DNA of 22,799 nucleotides. It comes from Phallusia fumigata. Lineage: Eukaryota; Chordata; Ascidiacea; Phlebobranchia; Ascidiidae. How positions within the stretch are numbered: the stretch's first letter is position 1; every line of letters begins with the position of its first letter. Made by a program: the position numbers and the translations under genes. The stretch lies in assembly GCA_008931825.1 (NCBI GenBank), contig QXVZ01009829.1, positions 1 through 22,799 of the forward strand, read 5' to 3'. The notes under the pieces were generated by a model, which was not told the origin of the DNA, made no database searches, and was given only the letters and a program-made list of their open reading frames with translations. This document shows positions 12,890 through 22,799 of the stretch, one piece after another.

Positions 12890-12910
12890 ACTTGTCATGT
12901 CGTGTATGAA

Positions 12911-13320
12911 AAATCGTCTGTTGTTTTATCTCGAATACTAGCTTGCTCGCTGGCGCGTGCCTCTCGTCTTTCACGTGACGAAAGGAGGCCAATCACGAGC
13001 GACATTGGGTTTCAAATCGGTACTTAACAGGTTCCTGCGGAAACTGGCAGTCATAATAGTTGGGACTTTCTTTGAACGGGGTGTTGAGTTTTGTTGTTTT
13101 GTCGTCGATAGGGTAGACTGACTTTTTAGTTAACAAGTGGGATAGACGAACAAATCATTATGACGTCACACTGACGTGACTTTAGTATTACAGCGTGATG
13201 TCCATGACCGTGTACTTGCATGAAGGTGAAACGTACAACTCGCTAATATGTATGGGATATCTTCAGCCAACGAATTTGTTCCTTCTTTCAGGTGTAGGTT
13301 TTGTGTTTTGAGCCGTCAAC
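12911..13320 (+). promoter_or_regulatory. Putative TRMT61A promoter / 5' region with CACGTG and TGACGTCA sites
   Basis: Interval between the HECTD1 polyadenylation site and the TRMT61A start codon. The part near 12940-13000 is more CpG-rich than nearby introns. It carries a palindromic E-box CACGTG (12972-12977), a full CRE palindrome TGACGTCA (13161-13168) and a CRE-like half site TGACGTGA starting at 13172. A pyrimidine-rich acceptor ends at 13291, so the transcript may start within this interval and be spliced. Promoter activity is inferred. Confidence 0.45.
13275..13291 (+). promoter_or_regulatory. 3' splice acceptor upstream of the TRMT61A start codon
   Basis: A T/C-rich tract ending in CAG at 13289-13291 lies 29 bases before the ATG. 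It may be the 3' end of a 5'-UTR intron, or a spliced-leader trans-splice acceptor, as is common in ascidian genes. No matching donor was identified upstream. Confidence 0.4.
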
Positions 13321-14898
<1,578 letters not shown>

Positions 14899-16537
14899 TA
14901 GATTCTTCACCCGCTCCGCTACTGGCTCCTCGCTGTCAAGTGCTGGTGTTTCAGTTTTAATGTGTCGTGTGGTTTTTCTCCTTCGAAAACTCCCGGAGTT
15001 TGTAACTCTAGTTGCGGCTTGCAGGTGACCTTCAACTTCCAGGCGTTACTGACACCGGTTTCTTAAAGCTGCTGTGATTGACGCTTGCTTTGAACTAAGT
15101 GTCGCCTACAGTTCTCGCACCTGGCAAAATATAACGGTTTGGCGGGACTTTGCGATCACAATGGGTTTGTTCAAATGAGTTTGCCGCTTTGTCGGCTGCA
15201 GTGCGTGCACATTTGCAGGAAAGCGACTCCCAAGCTATTGTTGCCCACAGTTAATAAAATGCTGGCTTGGGTATTTTTCCTTTGCCGCAGGCCACCCGAC
15301 AATGCTGCTGTTTGTGAGCTGGCAAAATGGAGTTCCTTGCTGGATGCTGATAGGAAAGTACCGGCCTGAGCAACCAACACCGCTTAGCCATTGTAAAAAT
15401 GCCGTGCAAGCATTTTTTCGAAGCTGTGTTTTCCCATTCCGATTGGATTTGAATACTAGACCTGCAAATATGCCTTGGGCACGTTATTTTTCTTTTTTTA
15501 GGTAATTTTTGAATGCTTTTGTTACAGGTATAGGCACGAGTGATGCGACCTTGTCATGTTTCGTCTTCCTGAACGCTATAGGTTGTGGAAAAAAATTAAA
15601 AATACCCGTTTTTTCGTAAGTTTGTGATTACAGTGCAGCCCTGTTGGTCTTGGCTTTTGTTCTCGCCCGGGGCGGTCTTTTGGCTGGTTATTGACACTTG
15701 CGCGCGGCCAAACCACGGTCGCTTGGTTCTCACGAAGCATGGCTGTGTCAAGGCCTTAGGTTTGGCGGGTAAGGTCAATGCAAACTCAAAGGAGCTTTGT
15801 AAAACGCGCAATTCATCTCTGCACTTGACGACCACACAATTGAGTGCAAATACAGACTCGGCCTTTTCACTTCAGCTTGGGGTGACTTGGCGTTTCTGCG
15901 CTTCAATAAACTTGTAAGATCGGGTGTCGAAGCGATGTTTTCACAGTCAATTTGAAAACCAAAACATTCTGGGTCGGTGGTTTTGTGGGCCTTGCTCGCT
16001 TGGAGTTGGTAAAGAAGCGAACGGTGTTTGTGTCTCACTATCGATTGTTTTCATACGTTGAACGCAACGTTAAGTTATAAAAGCCATCTTTGGTTGTGAA
16101 AAAAGACACCTAAAATCGCTTGTTCTTGTCACAGTCGTTTTGTTGGTTTGTATAGGATTTCAAAATAATGCAGTAGTCGTATTTTTTTATCGTCTTGAGG
16201 TCCTATTTAGTTCATATGTGAATAAAAACCATGATGTCGTCGGCCTAAAACATGTAGAAGAATATTCGCTAGCCTGACAGACGCACAATCTCAACACAAT
16301 TCCTTAATATTGACAAAAGCAAATTATACGCTTTATTCATTCGCACATTTTATACGGACGGTGTATACATACGCCTGCGACCAACTCGGACGCTTGCAAA
16401 AGCTTGTAGATTATAAAACCTGTTGTATTTCATAACCGGGGCCGAACTGCTAAATGCCAGACTATGTCGAGTAGCACAAAACTTGGATGTTTTGTTTACG
16501 TCACCTAACCGAATACTTTAAAAGTAACTGTTTAATG
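14899..16537. other. TRMT61A 3' flank; no gene recognised
   Basis: No ORF here has family resemblance or a spliced partner. It holds three AATAAA hexamers on the plus strand (15253-15258, 15905-15910, 16221-16226), any of which could end the TRMT61A transcript; the first is the nearest. Longer frames such as 15624-15917 have no supporting motif or splice context. No tRNA or other RNA gene was recognised by eye. Confidence 0.5.
15253..15258 (+). terminator. Candidate polyadenylation signal AATAAA for TRMT61A
   Basis: First AATAAA after the TRMT61A stop, about 355 bases downstream, followed by a GT/T-rich stretch. Later copies at 15905 and 16221 are alternatives. Confidence 0.5.
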
Positions 16538-17197
16538 CAGTGGTTCTCAAACTTTAAATTCATTTGCACAACGAATCCCTTGCAGTTTTTTCGATGACTC
16601 GAGGCCCCCTTAAACTTTTACTCAAATTAACTTTACTCGATAACTTCACCACCAGCAAGGCTTTGTGTGTGCCACAATCGCATTCACAAATCAGCATTGC
16701 GTGGTGGCGACACAAGGGCGCAATTAACGCTGCAGGTGAGACTAGGGTTGCCAACCGTCCTTTATTTCAAAGGACAATCCTTTATTCAGCTCTTTTTGTC
16801 CTTGTCCTTTATTGAGCTTTGAAATAACCCCATTTGTCCTTTATTTTCAAATCGTTTTGACTTGTGATTGAATTTCTTAACTGCGACTCGATGGACCAAA
16901 GCAAATCTAGCATATTATACAACGAGGTAGTGATGGTGCCTTCACAAAATCGAGCTGTAGTTTGTTATGAAAAAAATCTATGTGAGAAAACTTGTAAAAG
17001 TAGTGCCAATATTTTATGTCATCATCAGATCGAAATATTAATTGAAATTGTGTTTTCGAGATGTGATAAAATATCATACAAGTTTTTATGTCCTTTATTG
17101 TAGCTTAACAGAGTTGGCAACCCTAGGTGAGACGCACTTCAAAAAATGCATCAGTGGTTACCCTAGGGGTCTGCAGATCCCACTTCGAGAACCTCTG
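16538..17197. mobile_element. hAT-type miniature element (outer), interrupted by a second element
   Basis: The left end starts CAGTGGTTCTCAAACTTT and the right end is the inverse of CAGAGGTTCTCGAAGT, a typical hAT terminal inverted repeat. The flanking 8-mers are GTTTAATG (16530-16537) and GTTTGATA (17198-17205), a 6-of-8 match fitting a decayed 8-bp target duplication. Without the inner insert and its duplication, the element is about 269 bp. It is non-autonomous: no transposase is present. Confidence 0.75.
16743..17125. mobile_element. hAT-type miniature element (inner, nested) with exact 8-bp target duplication
   Basis: The ends TAGGGTTGCCAAC and GTTGGCAACCCTA are perfect inverted repeats of 13 bp. 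The element is flanked on both sides by GGTGAGAC (16735-16742 and 17126-17133), an exact 8-bp duplication as made by hAT transposases. It is 383 bp long and carries repeated TCCTTTATT motifs near both ends. An ORF inside (16864-17103) has no recognisable domain and is too short for a transposase. It sits inside the 16538-17197 element and so is younger. Confidence 0.9.
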
Positions 17198-18692
17198 GTT
17201 TGATAAAGGAAAGATTGAGTGTTAAATTAACCGTAGTTTCTGAATCACAAGGAAAAGCTTTTAATTATCGGGCCTGTAGGCTACACAAACTATTGGGCTT
17301 GCAAGTACAACAACCCTATGTGCTAGTTGTGTTGAAAAAGTATCATGCAACAAAAGTCTTATAAGGTTAAAAGGGTGTTCGGGATCTTTCCAAGTGTCTC
17401 AGTTCAACAATTTCGGGCCTTCATTGAAACTGGTTNGCGTGACAAGCAGTGCCTGGTACGGCTCCGGATTTAGCATGGGCTTGTCACGACTTTTCGGTCA
17501 ATAATTCTCCGCGCAGTTGCGTTTCTGTGTTTTGGGTCGACGATGTTAAGCACTCAGAACGCTTCGGGCGACGAAAAAGCGACCGCGGAGCAAAAACTGC
17601 GGCCAGTGCTGACGAAAATCCGGCGAGGTTTTTGACAGCTAGATTACGGGATCTGTTTGGTTACATCGAGGCGTGGAGATTTAATAACGCAGATATTGCA
17701 ACGTTAATCCGGCGACGATCTGTTTTGGCGGAAAACATTCGTAAACGCAAATTAAATGTCACAAAGTTTTTGCGGAGTTTTTTTGCTAACGTCCATTTTG
17801 GGGCGAAAAAATGTTGCGATGTTCGCGTTGGCGCAGTTATACACACGACGGAACGGAGTCCGCGTTTACAGAAATGGTGCTGTGCCTTGATTTGCTCGTA
17901 CCCTATCAGGCGTCTTGATGTTACATGATCGCTGTGTGCCAAGATGACGTGGAAATTCGGAGTTTATGGGAGTGGTGGTGGTTATTTTGAGGGGCGGTTG
18001 TCTTGAGAGGTGAATTTGGCTGTACCTATACTTTGAAAAAAGCTTATTCCCTAGATCGCTTAAACTTTCCCGCCCTGGATTGAACGAAAGATTTCGAGCC
18101 TGACAGGTTAAGGCCCCATCAGGCTGAATCTCTCTTCCAGGGCTCAAGGTTTCGGATTATCGCCTTATCCCGACAACATGACTTCAAAGAGGGCAAGAAT
18201 CGCCGGAGATCGCCCGAGCGTCGCCGCCTGTCGCCCGCTCCGCCACATTACCATGACTTTGCGAGACATCGGCCGAACGCTGGCGACTCCGTGCGCCCCG
18301 TCGCCTCTATTACCGAGGCAAACACGCGAATCGACCGCCGCACGGTGGCGCAACGGTCGTCGCTCGGGGCGCGCGCGATTTCCTGTTCCCTTTAACAATG
18401 CACAAACGGTGTTAGTGGCAAAGTGAGAAGCCGTTAGTAATCGAAAAGCGAAAGAAGGAAAACACTTGATATCGACAGTTGAAGACGTCGCGCATCAGGT
18501 TATACGCACGCTGGGGGCAGCGGCGATGGTCGAACGTCTTGAAAGTTGCAACGGGAAACAGCTTGGATTCGGTATGGTACAGGCTCCTAGTGTAGGAGAA
18601 CGTAATTTTTCCGTAACCGACTGGTTACGATTCTTGGCACGAGAGCAAGACCCGCCGGTTGCCACAGGGACAGGTGACGGGCGCCTCGTCGA
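17198..18692. other. Gene-free interval, partly CpG-rich; likely NPAS4-like 3' UTR and/or regulatory DNA
   Basis: The part from about 17440 to 18690 is clearly richer in G, C and CpG than the introns nearby, most strongly at 18180-18390. The longest plus-strand frame (17449-17928) has no ATG. The shorter frames on either strand show no known motif. No AATAAA lies on the minus strand between the NPAS4-like stop and the transposon; an ATTAAA variant occurs at about 17680. One undetermined base (n) is at 17436. The stretch could be 3' UTR, an enhancer or an unrecognised exon. Confidence 0.4.
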
Positions 18693-18737
18693 TCAAGCGA
18701 GATAGGGGGAGCCTTCTGACTCGCAAAAGAGCATCTC
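18693..18737 (-). other. NPAS4: Small terminal coding exon of the NPAS4-like gene
   Basis: The large exon ends at 18846 with a consensus GTAAGT donor (18845-18840). About 110 bases on, a strong acceptor (TTTTGTTTTCCAG, ending at 18738) opens an exon in the correct phase that reads EMLFCESEGSPYLA and then TGA at 18695-18693. If the intron is retained, the protein would instead end VSTRKN at a TAA at 18827-18825. Confidence 0.7.
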
Positions 18738-19700
18738 CTGGAAAACAAAACACAAGACCTTGTTTAAGAAAAGCAACTAACTAAAAGCATCGGAGTTCCA
18801 ACAGAAGCAGTTATTGAAAACAAGTTAATTTTTTCGGGTACTTACAGTTGCGGTCATGTTGCCGTACTTCTTCATCCACTCCACGTCGCTCTGCGTCGGG
18901 TTCTGTTGGGTGGCGGCGTAGAACGCGGCGGCGGCTGCTTGGTATTTCTGCATGGCCGACGGGTGAGCAGGAGAGATGGAGTACTGGACTTGGTAGGGCT
19001 TCTCAGCGGCGACGTGCTGCTGCTGACCGCTGGACACACAAGTTCCGGCGGAGGTGTAGGACTGCTGGTTGGCGAAACCGGACGGCGAGCAACGAGCAGG
19101 AGATCCAATGTCGTAGGTCGAGCCAGAGCAGGAATGCACCGGGCTGTAGCGCTGGTGACCGGGCGACATGACGTTGTACTGCTGTTGCTGTGGCGAGCCG
19201 ATCGGTTCTTCCTTCATCGCTCCCTGGCAGAGACCAGTGGGTTGGGAGATGATGTCGGAGCCACAGCTCGATCTTCCGAAAGGCGAGTTGCTCTGCATCT
19301 CGCTTTCGGCCTGGAGTCGGTTCTGCAGGGTGTACTGCCATTGGCGGGAGGCTGCTTGCTGGCAAGAGGTTGCCACGTCGTAGGCTTCCGAGCAGGGCTG
19401 CATGATGGAGTTGGGAGACGACGTGTGGCTTCCGCATGACGAAGCCGGATGTTGCACTGCGTCACTGTCGATGATGTCACCGACTTCGCAGAAGAGACCG
19501 TCCACGGCGGGGCGCGACACGGTCGAGGGGATGCGCTTCGGGGAACGCGAAGGAGACATCTGAAGGTTCAGAGGGGAATGCGGCGACTGATGCTGGGGGG
19601 AATGCGATGCCTGGCTGCAGGGGGAGGGGTTGTTCTGGTAATAATCGGTTTCGCGAGCAACTGGGGAGTATTGCTGCGAGCGATCATAAAAATTCCTCTG

Positions 19701-19731
<31 letters not shown>

Positions 19732-22462
19732 TGTTGCTGTTGTTGCTGTTGGTACTGGTTCATCACAGAAGCTTGCATGCCCACGTTGTTGTTCTGGTTA
19801 AGCTGGGTGGCGTGACCGTTCACTGGCGATGTGGATGCGACCGAGGAACGTTCGGACACTTGCCTGAGCGTCAGGGTGTCGGGGCGCACTGGGGCCAGGG
19901 TGGTGTACCCGCCCTCGTACAGATAACCGGGTGCGGCGGCTGATCCCTGAAGCTGCGACATGAACGATTCCTCGGGAGCGAAACCGTGTCGGTAGAAGAC
20001 GTGAGGGTGGTACGACGTCTCCGGGAAGGAGGACGAGTGCTGCAGGGGAGAGTGGTAGGCTGCAGCCGGGTAGGTCATCTCGGAGGCGGCGCGGATCAGC
20101 ATTTTGTTGGGCGGCACAGCGAACATGTCGGCGCTGTATGCAGCCGGGGTGCCGATGTGGGAATCGACCGAGCTCATTTTGCGTTTCATCAGCTCGCGGC
20201 GGAGGATTGATTTGGTGGTGTCGTGATGGTCGCCGAACACCTGCTGGGCGTAGTGTGCGGAAGCCGCATCTGGATGGCCCATGGCAGTCGGTGATGTCAT
20301 CGGTGACGTGGAAGCGGAATTGACGTCAGAGTTCAGTGCAGCACTGAGCAGGGTGGAGCGGTAAGCGAGGTATTGACGCTTCTCCTCGGAGTAATGCTCC
20401 GGGAACGGGAGGAGGTTGTGGTGGATCCGGAAATAGGGAACATCCTCCTCGCTGTTGATAAAATTGCAGAAAGTTATTTTGCGTTCGGAGCAGAGAAATA
20501 GAAGAGTAAAGGGCGCGACACTCACTTGATGATGATGTAGTTGCACACGAACGAGCTGCTGATGCTCTCCTGCGACTTTTCCGCGGTGATATCAACCCAC
20601 ACCAGACTTCCGTCCTTCTTCACCATGCGGAGGACGCAGGCAAACGCGGAGCCATCTTCCTTCACTGTACGTTCAAAACAAATACAGATTGAAAAACATT
20701 CACCTCCAGTTTTAGGAGAATGGAGGCGATACGTAATTACGGGTTTATGCGCTAAGGTAATTTGCCACACAAGATTGCACTCGCGTCATAGGCTTACCGA
20801 ATTTGAGGTGCTGTTGGCGGGCTTGGGCCAAATCCTCGGGGTAAACCCACTCGTACCAGCTGGTGTTTTCCAGTTCCTCTGGAGCGTAGCCGAGTAAAGT
20901 TTCAACTGTGTTGGGAACCTGAAACCAAAAAAGCTCAGTTTACGAAAACAGTCATTAACGCTTTGTGGCTTCGGTGAGGGAAACACCAACCTCCAAAAAT
21001 TTCATGTCCGGACCATGGACGGCTTTGAATTCAGTGGCCCGTGGGCTGGGGTGATGACGCACGTCGGTAACTGGTTTCGACTCAATCGGTGTGCAAACAG
21101 CGAAGAACACGGTGTCGGACCAATCGCTGCTCATCTCTGGGCGGTGATAACGACCGGTGACGTGCACAATCTAAAACGAAATGACCGAAAATTCGAACTA
21201 CGTTCTTTAAGAAAATAAAAAAAGTGTTTCTTTAAGTTGCTTTCGCACCTTATTCTTCCACGAACGCATCTGCGTCTTCATGTAACGAGATGTTGACATT
21301 CTGCAGTAGAAGGAAAGTCTCCTTGCTTCGCCGTGGTCATCGTGAGGCGGGACATCTAGCTGTGCGCGGATCTGGTCGTGATCCTCTTTGTCAACGAAAT
21401 CGTAAATGCTGTCCCCTTGACTGGCGAGCTCGACCTAGTATTAAAAATACACATTTAGAGATGGGAAACTACACTAGAAACGTTGCATCTGATTAATGAA
21501 TTCGACTTACCACTGTGTTGCCGAGATAGTCGAGTATATTGTCGGACGAGTAGAGTATTTTTCCTTCCCTGTTGAAAACCAGCAGGAAGCCGCAGAGGGA
21601 CGACGAGAATTCAGGAACTAGAGTGCAGCTCATCGACGCATCGCAACTCAGGCATTCTACACGAGACAAACAATACAAAAAACGTGAGTCAACAGGTTTA
21701 CCCATTGTCGGGACCTCGCCATTGTGACCAGCAACAATCGCGGGTAATTTTCTGAGCAGGATAAAGCGGACTTGTGCCAGGATCACGTGTTTTCGAGGTG
21801 CTGAAGCGGCGGAAACGGGGGAAGAATGGGGAGCATTGTGCCAAACAACGTAGGCAGGGATACTATGCGTCCCAATCAACTCCTCTCAGTTTCAAAAGGC
21901 ATTATCTTTTTAATGAGTCTTAAATCAGCGTGGGGAGAAACAGCGTGAGTGATTATACCTTTCTTGAAGAAGGTAGCCTTGCGAATGAAAGTGTTGGTGA
22001 GGGCGAGGATGCCAAGGTAGGAGAGGCGTTCGCGCGCGCTCTTCTTAAGCGGCAACAGGTTCTGCAACTCGCGAATTTCGGCGTTGATCAGGTCACGTCG
22101 CTTTTTGGACAGAATGCGAGGTTCTGGCCCGTCGCTCGTCGTCGATGTCGGTTCGACCGTTTGCACATTGTTAGCTGGATTCCACCGCCTAAAATTCACA
22201 CAAGACATTGTTACAAAACGAAGCCATCTACGAACCCTTCAAAATAATTTTAGGAAGGTTTGCTTGAATAAACACGACGGATTTTTGTCACACAAGACAT
22301 TTTGCCATCTATGAAATCTTTAAGAATATTTTCGAAGATTTTTCCTTACCCACTCATGATAGATTGTGAAAATAAGATGCACTCGTTCTTAACGCGAATA
22401 TTGGATTCTTTCTGTGGGGCAAGATCAACGACTGGTTCCAAAGGCGAACGCTGATGTTGCAT
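18693..22462 (-). CDS. NPAS4: NPAS4/dysfusion-family bHLH-PAS transcription factor
   Basis: DNA-binding factor expected to act in the nucleus as a heterodimer with an ARNT-type partner. Minus-strand exons in order: 22462-22350, 22188-21959, 21656-21511, 21434-21249, 21170-20991, 20918-20798, 20664-20526, 20451-18846, 18737-18693; all junctions are GT-AG and in phase (921 residues). The bHLH is at about 62-115 (KKRRDLINAEIRELQNLLPL, then RERLSYLGILAL). PAS-A follows with GFLLVFNREGKILYSS and ASQGDSIYDFVD, then PAS-B with TLLGYAPEELENTSWYEWVYPEDL and VKKDGSLVWVD. The last large exon encodes a long Ser/Pro/Gln/Tyr-rich tail with a Q18 run, probably the activation domain. RRDxINAEI and FLLVF..EGK..Y match NPAS4 and insect dysfusion rather than SIM, HIF or AHR. 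The ATG at 22462-22460 is 10 bases after an acceptor; coding exons further upstream cannot be excluded. Whether it is a true NPAS4 orthologue needs a tree. Confidence 0.92.
19698..19751 (-). repeat. NPAS4: Q18 (CAG/CAA) tract in the NPAS4-like protein
   Basis: Eighteen consecutive glutamine codons, including an uninterrupted run of eight CAG, flanked by Tyr and Arg in the low-complexity C-terminal tail. Such runs are usually length-variable between alleles. Confidence 0.95.
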
Positions 22463-22472
22463 CACGAAACTC

Positions 22473-22799
22473 CTGCAAACCAAAACACGCCGACTGTTAT
22501 TATTGTTATTACATTATAAATGTTTGGTGACAAGCGTTTCCACACTAGAGGTCGCCAGTGTCGGACGCGGAGAATTAAAGGACAATGAATTCCGCACAAA
22601 AGCGTTTTTTTAATTTTAGGATCAGTGTTGCAGGGATAAGATTAATCTTTGACCCATCCGGTTGAGTTTCGGGAAATGAGGTCAACGATTTGATTGCGTC
22701 AACATCTCTAACGACAAGGTGTCGCTTGCGTGTCGTCAAAGAATAATTGATGAACTGAATGATTTCGTTCATTAGGCGTCATGATGATGATAACCGGTA
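22473..22799 (-). promoter_or_regulatory. Upstream region of the NPAS4-like gene (promoter, 5' intron or outron)
   Basis: A well-formed acceptor (GTTTTGGTTTGCAG, AG at 22474-22473) lies 10 bases before the ATG. The DNA above it in the window is therefore intronic or a trans-spliced outron rather than continuous 5' UTR. No TATA box or donor could be assigned. A 65-residue frame at 22575-22772 has no recognisable feature. Confidence 0.4.

Larger units (their letters stand above)
12383..12910 (+). other. HECTD1: HECTD1 3' UTR
   Basis: This stretch follows the TGA of the HECTD1 gene and runs to a polyadenylation signal at 12884-12889. It is T-rich, has no convincing ORF, and contains an inverted repeat at 12516-12567. 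The downstream limit is estimated from the signal, not seen directly. Confidence 0.7.

Noticed and set aside
12383..13320. HECTD1-TRMT61A as a tunicate-type operon
   Set aside because: The gap is about 940 bases, with its own polyadenylation signal and promoter-like motifs; tunicate operons usually have almost no intergenic sequence.
16864..17103. 79-codon frame inside the inner hAT-type element
   Set aside because: Too short for a transposase and without hAT motifs; the element is non-autonomous.
17449..17928. 159-codon plus-strand open frame in the convergent interval
   Set aside because: It has no ATG, only a GTG-like opening, and shows no domain resemblance or splice partners. The GC-rich composition alone makes long frames likely.
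18466..18705. 79-codon plus-strand frame next to the NPAS4-like last exon
   Set aside because: It overlaps the terminal exon in antisense, lacks an ATG at its start, and has no recognisable motif.
18848..20323. Long plus-strand frames (up to 177 codons) opposite the NPAS4-like large exon, including a poly-Leu stretch
   Set aside because: They are antisense shadows of the bHLH-PAS exon; the poly-Leu is the complement of the CAG/CAA run.
22575..22772. 65-codon minus-strand frame upstream of the NPAS4-like gene
   Set aside because: No family resemblance, and the splice acceptor at 22474-22473 implies this region is intronic or upstream of the mature mRNA; kept only as flanking sequence.

Overview
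This is nuclear eukaryotic DNA carrying parts or all of three spliced genes whose exons join in frame with GT-AG introns. All three are animal gene families. The genes are compact: introns mostly run 60-750 bp, and three genes fit in under 23 kb. The introns are AT-rich and there are hAT-type miniature transposons. Both complete genes have a strong 3' splice acceptor just upstream of the start codon. Together this suggests a small-genome invertebrate, most plausibly a tunicate (Ciona-like ascidian). The species is an inference; the gene identities are much firmer.

Layout. (1) 1-12382, plus strand: the 3' part (20 recognised exons, 1067 codons) of a HECTD1-type HECT E3 ubiquitin ligase, ending with the catalytic Cys and the conserved C-terminus; its 3' UTR and polyadenylation signal run to about 12.9 kb. 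(2) 13321-14898, plus strand: a complete five-exon TRMT61A, catalytic subunit of the tRNA m1A58 methyltransferase, with very small introns. (3) 14899-18692: a gene-free interval holding TRMT61A 3' sequence, a hAT-type element with a second hAT-type element inserted in it (16538-17197), and a CpG-rich stretch of unknown role that may be 3' UTR or regulatory DNA of the next gene. (4) 22462-18693, minus strand: a complete nine-exon bHLH-PAS transcription factor of the NPAS4/dysfusion family with a Q18 tract and a tiny last coding exon. TRMT61A and the NPAS4-like gene are convergent; HECTD1 and TRMT61A are head to tail.

The genes act in unrelated processes (ubiquitin transfer, tRNA modification, transcription), so the neighbourhood is not a functional cluster. 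I see no CRISPR array, phage, operon-like defence system or new enzyme system. The points worth a second look are gene-structure features: a stopless 60-nt intron in TRMT61A, possible spliced-leader acceptors, a hidden terminal exon, a candidate cassette exon in HECTD1 and a HECTD1 block that appears to be missing. The transposon nest is the other one.
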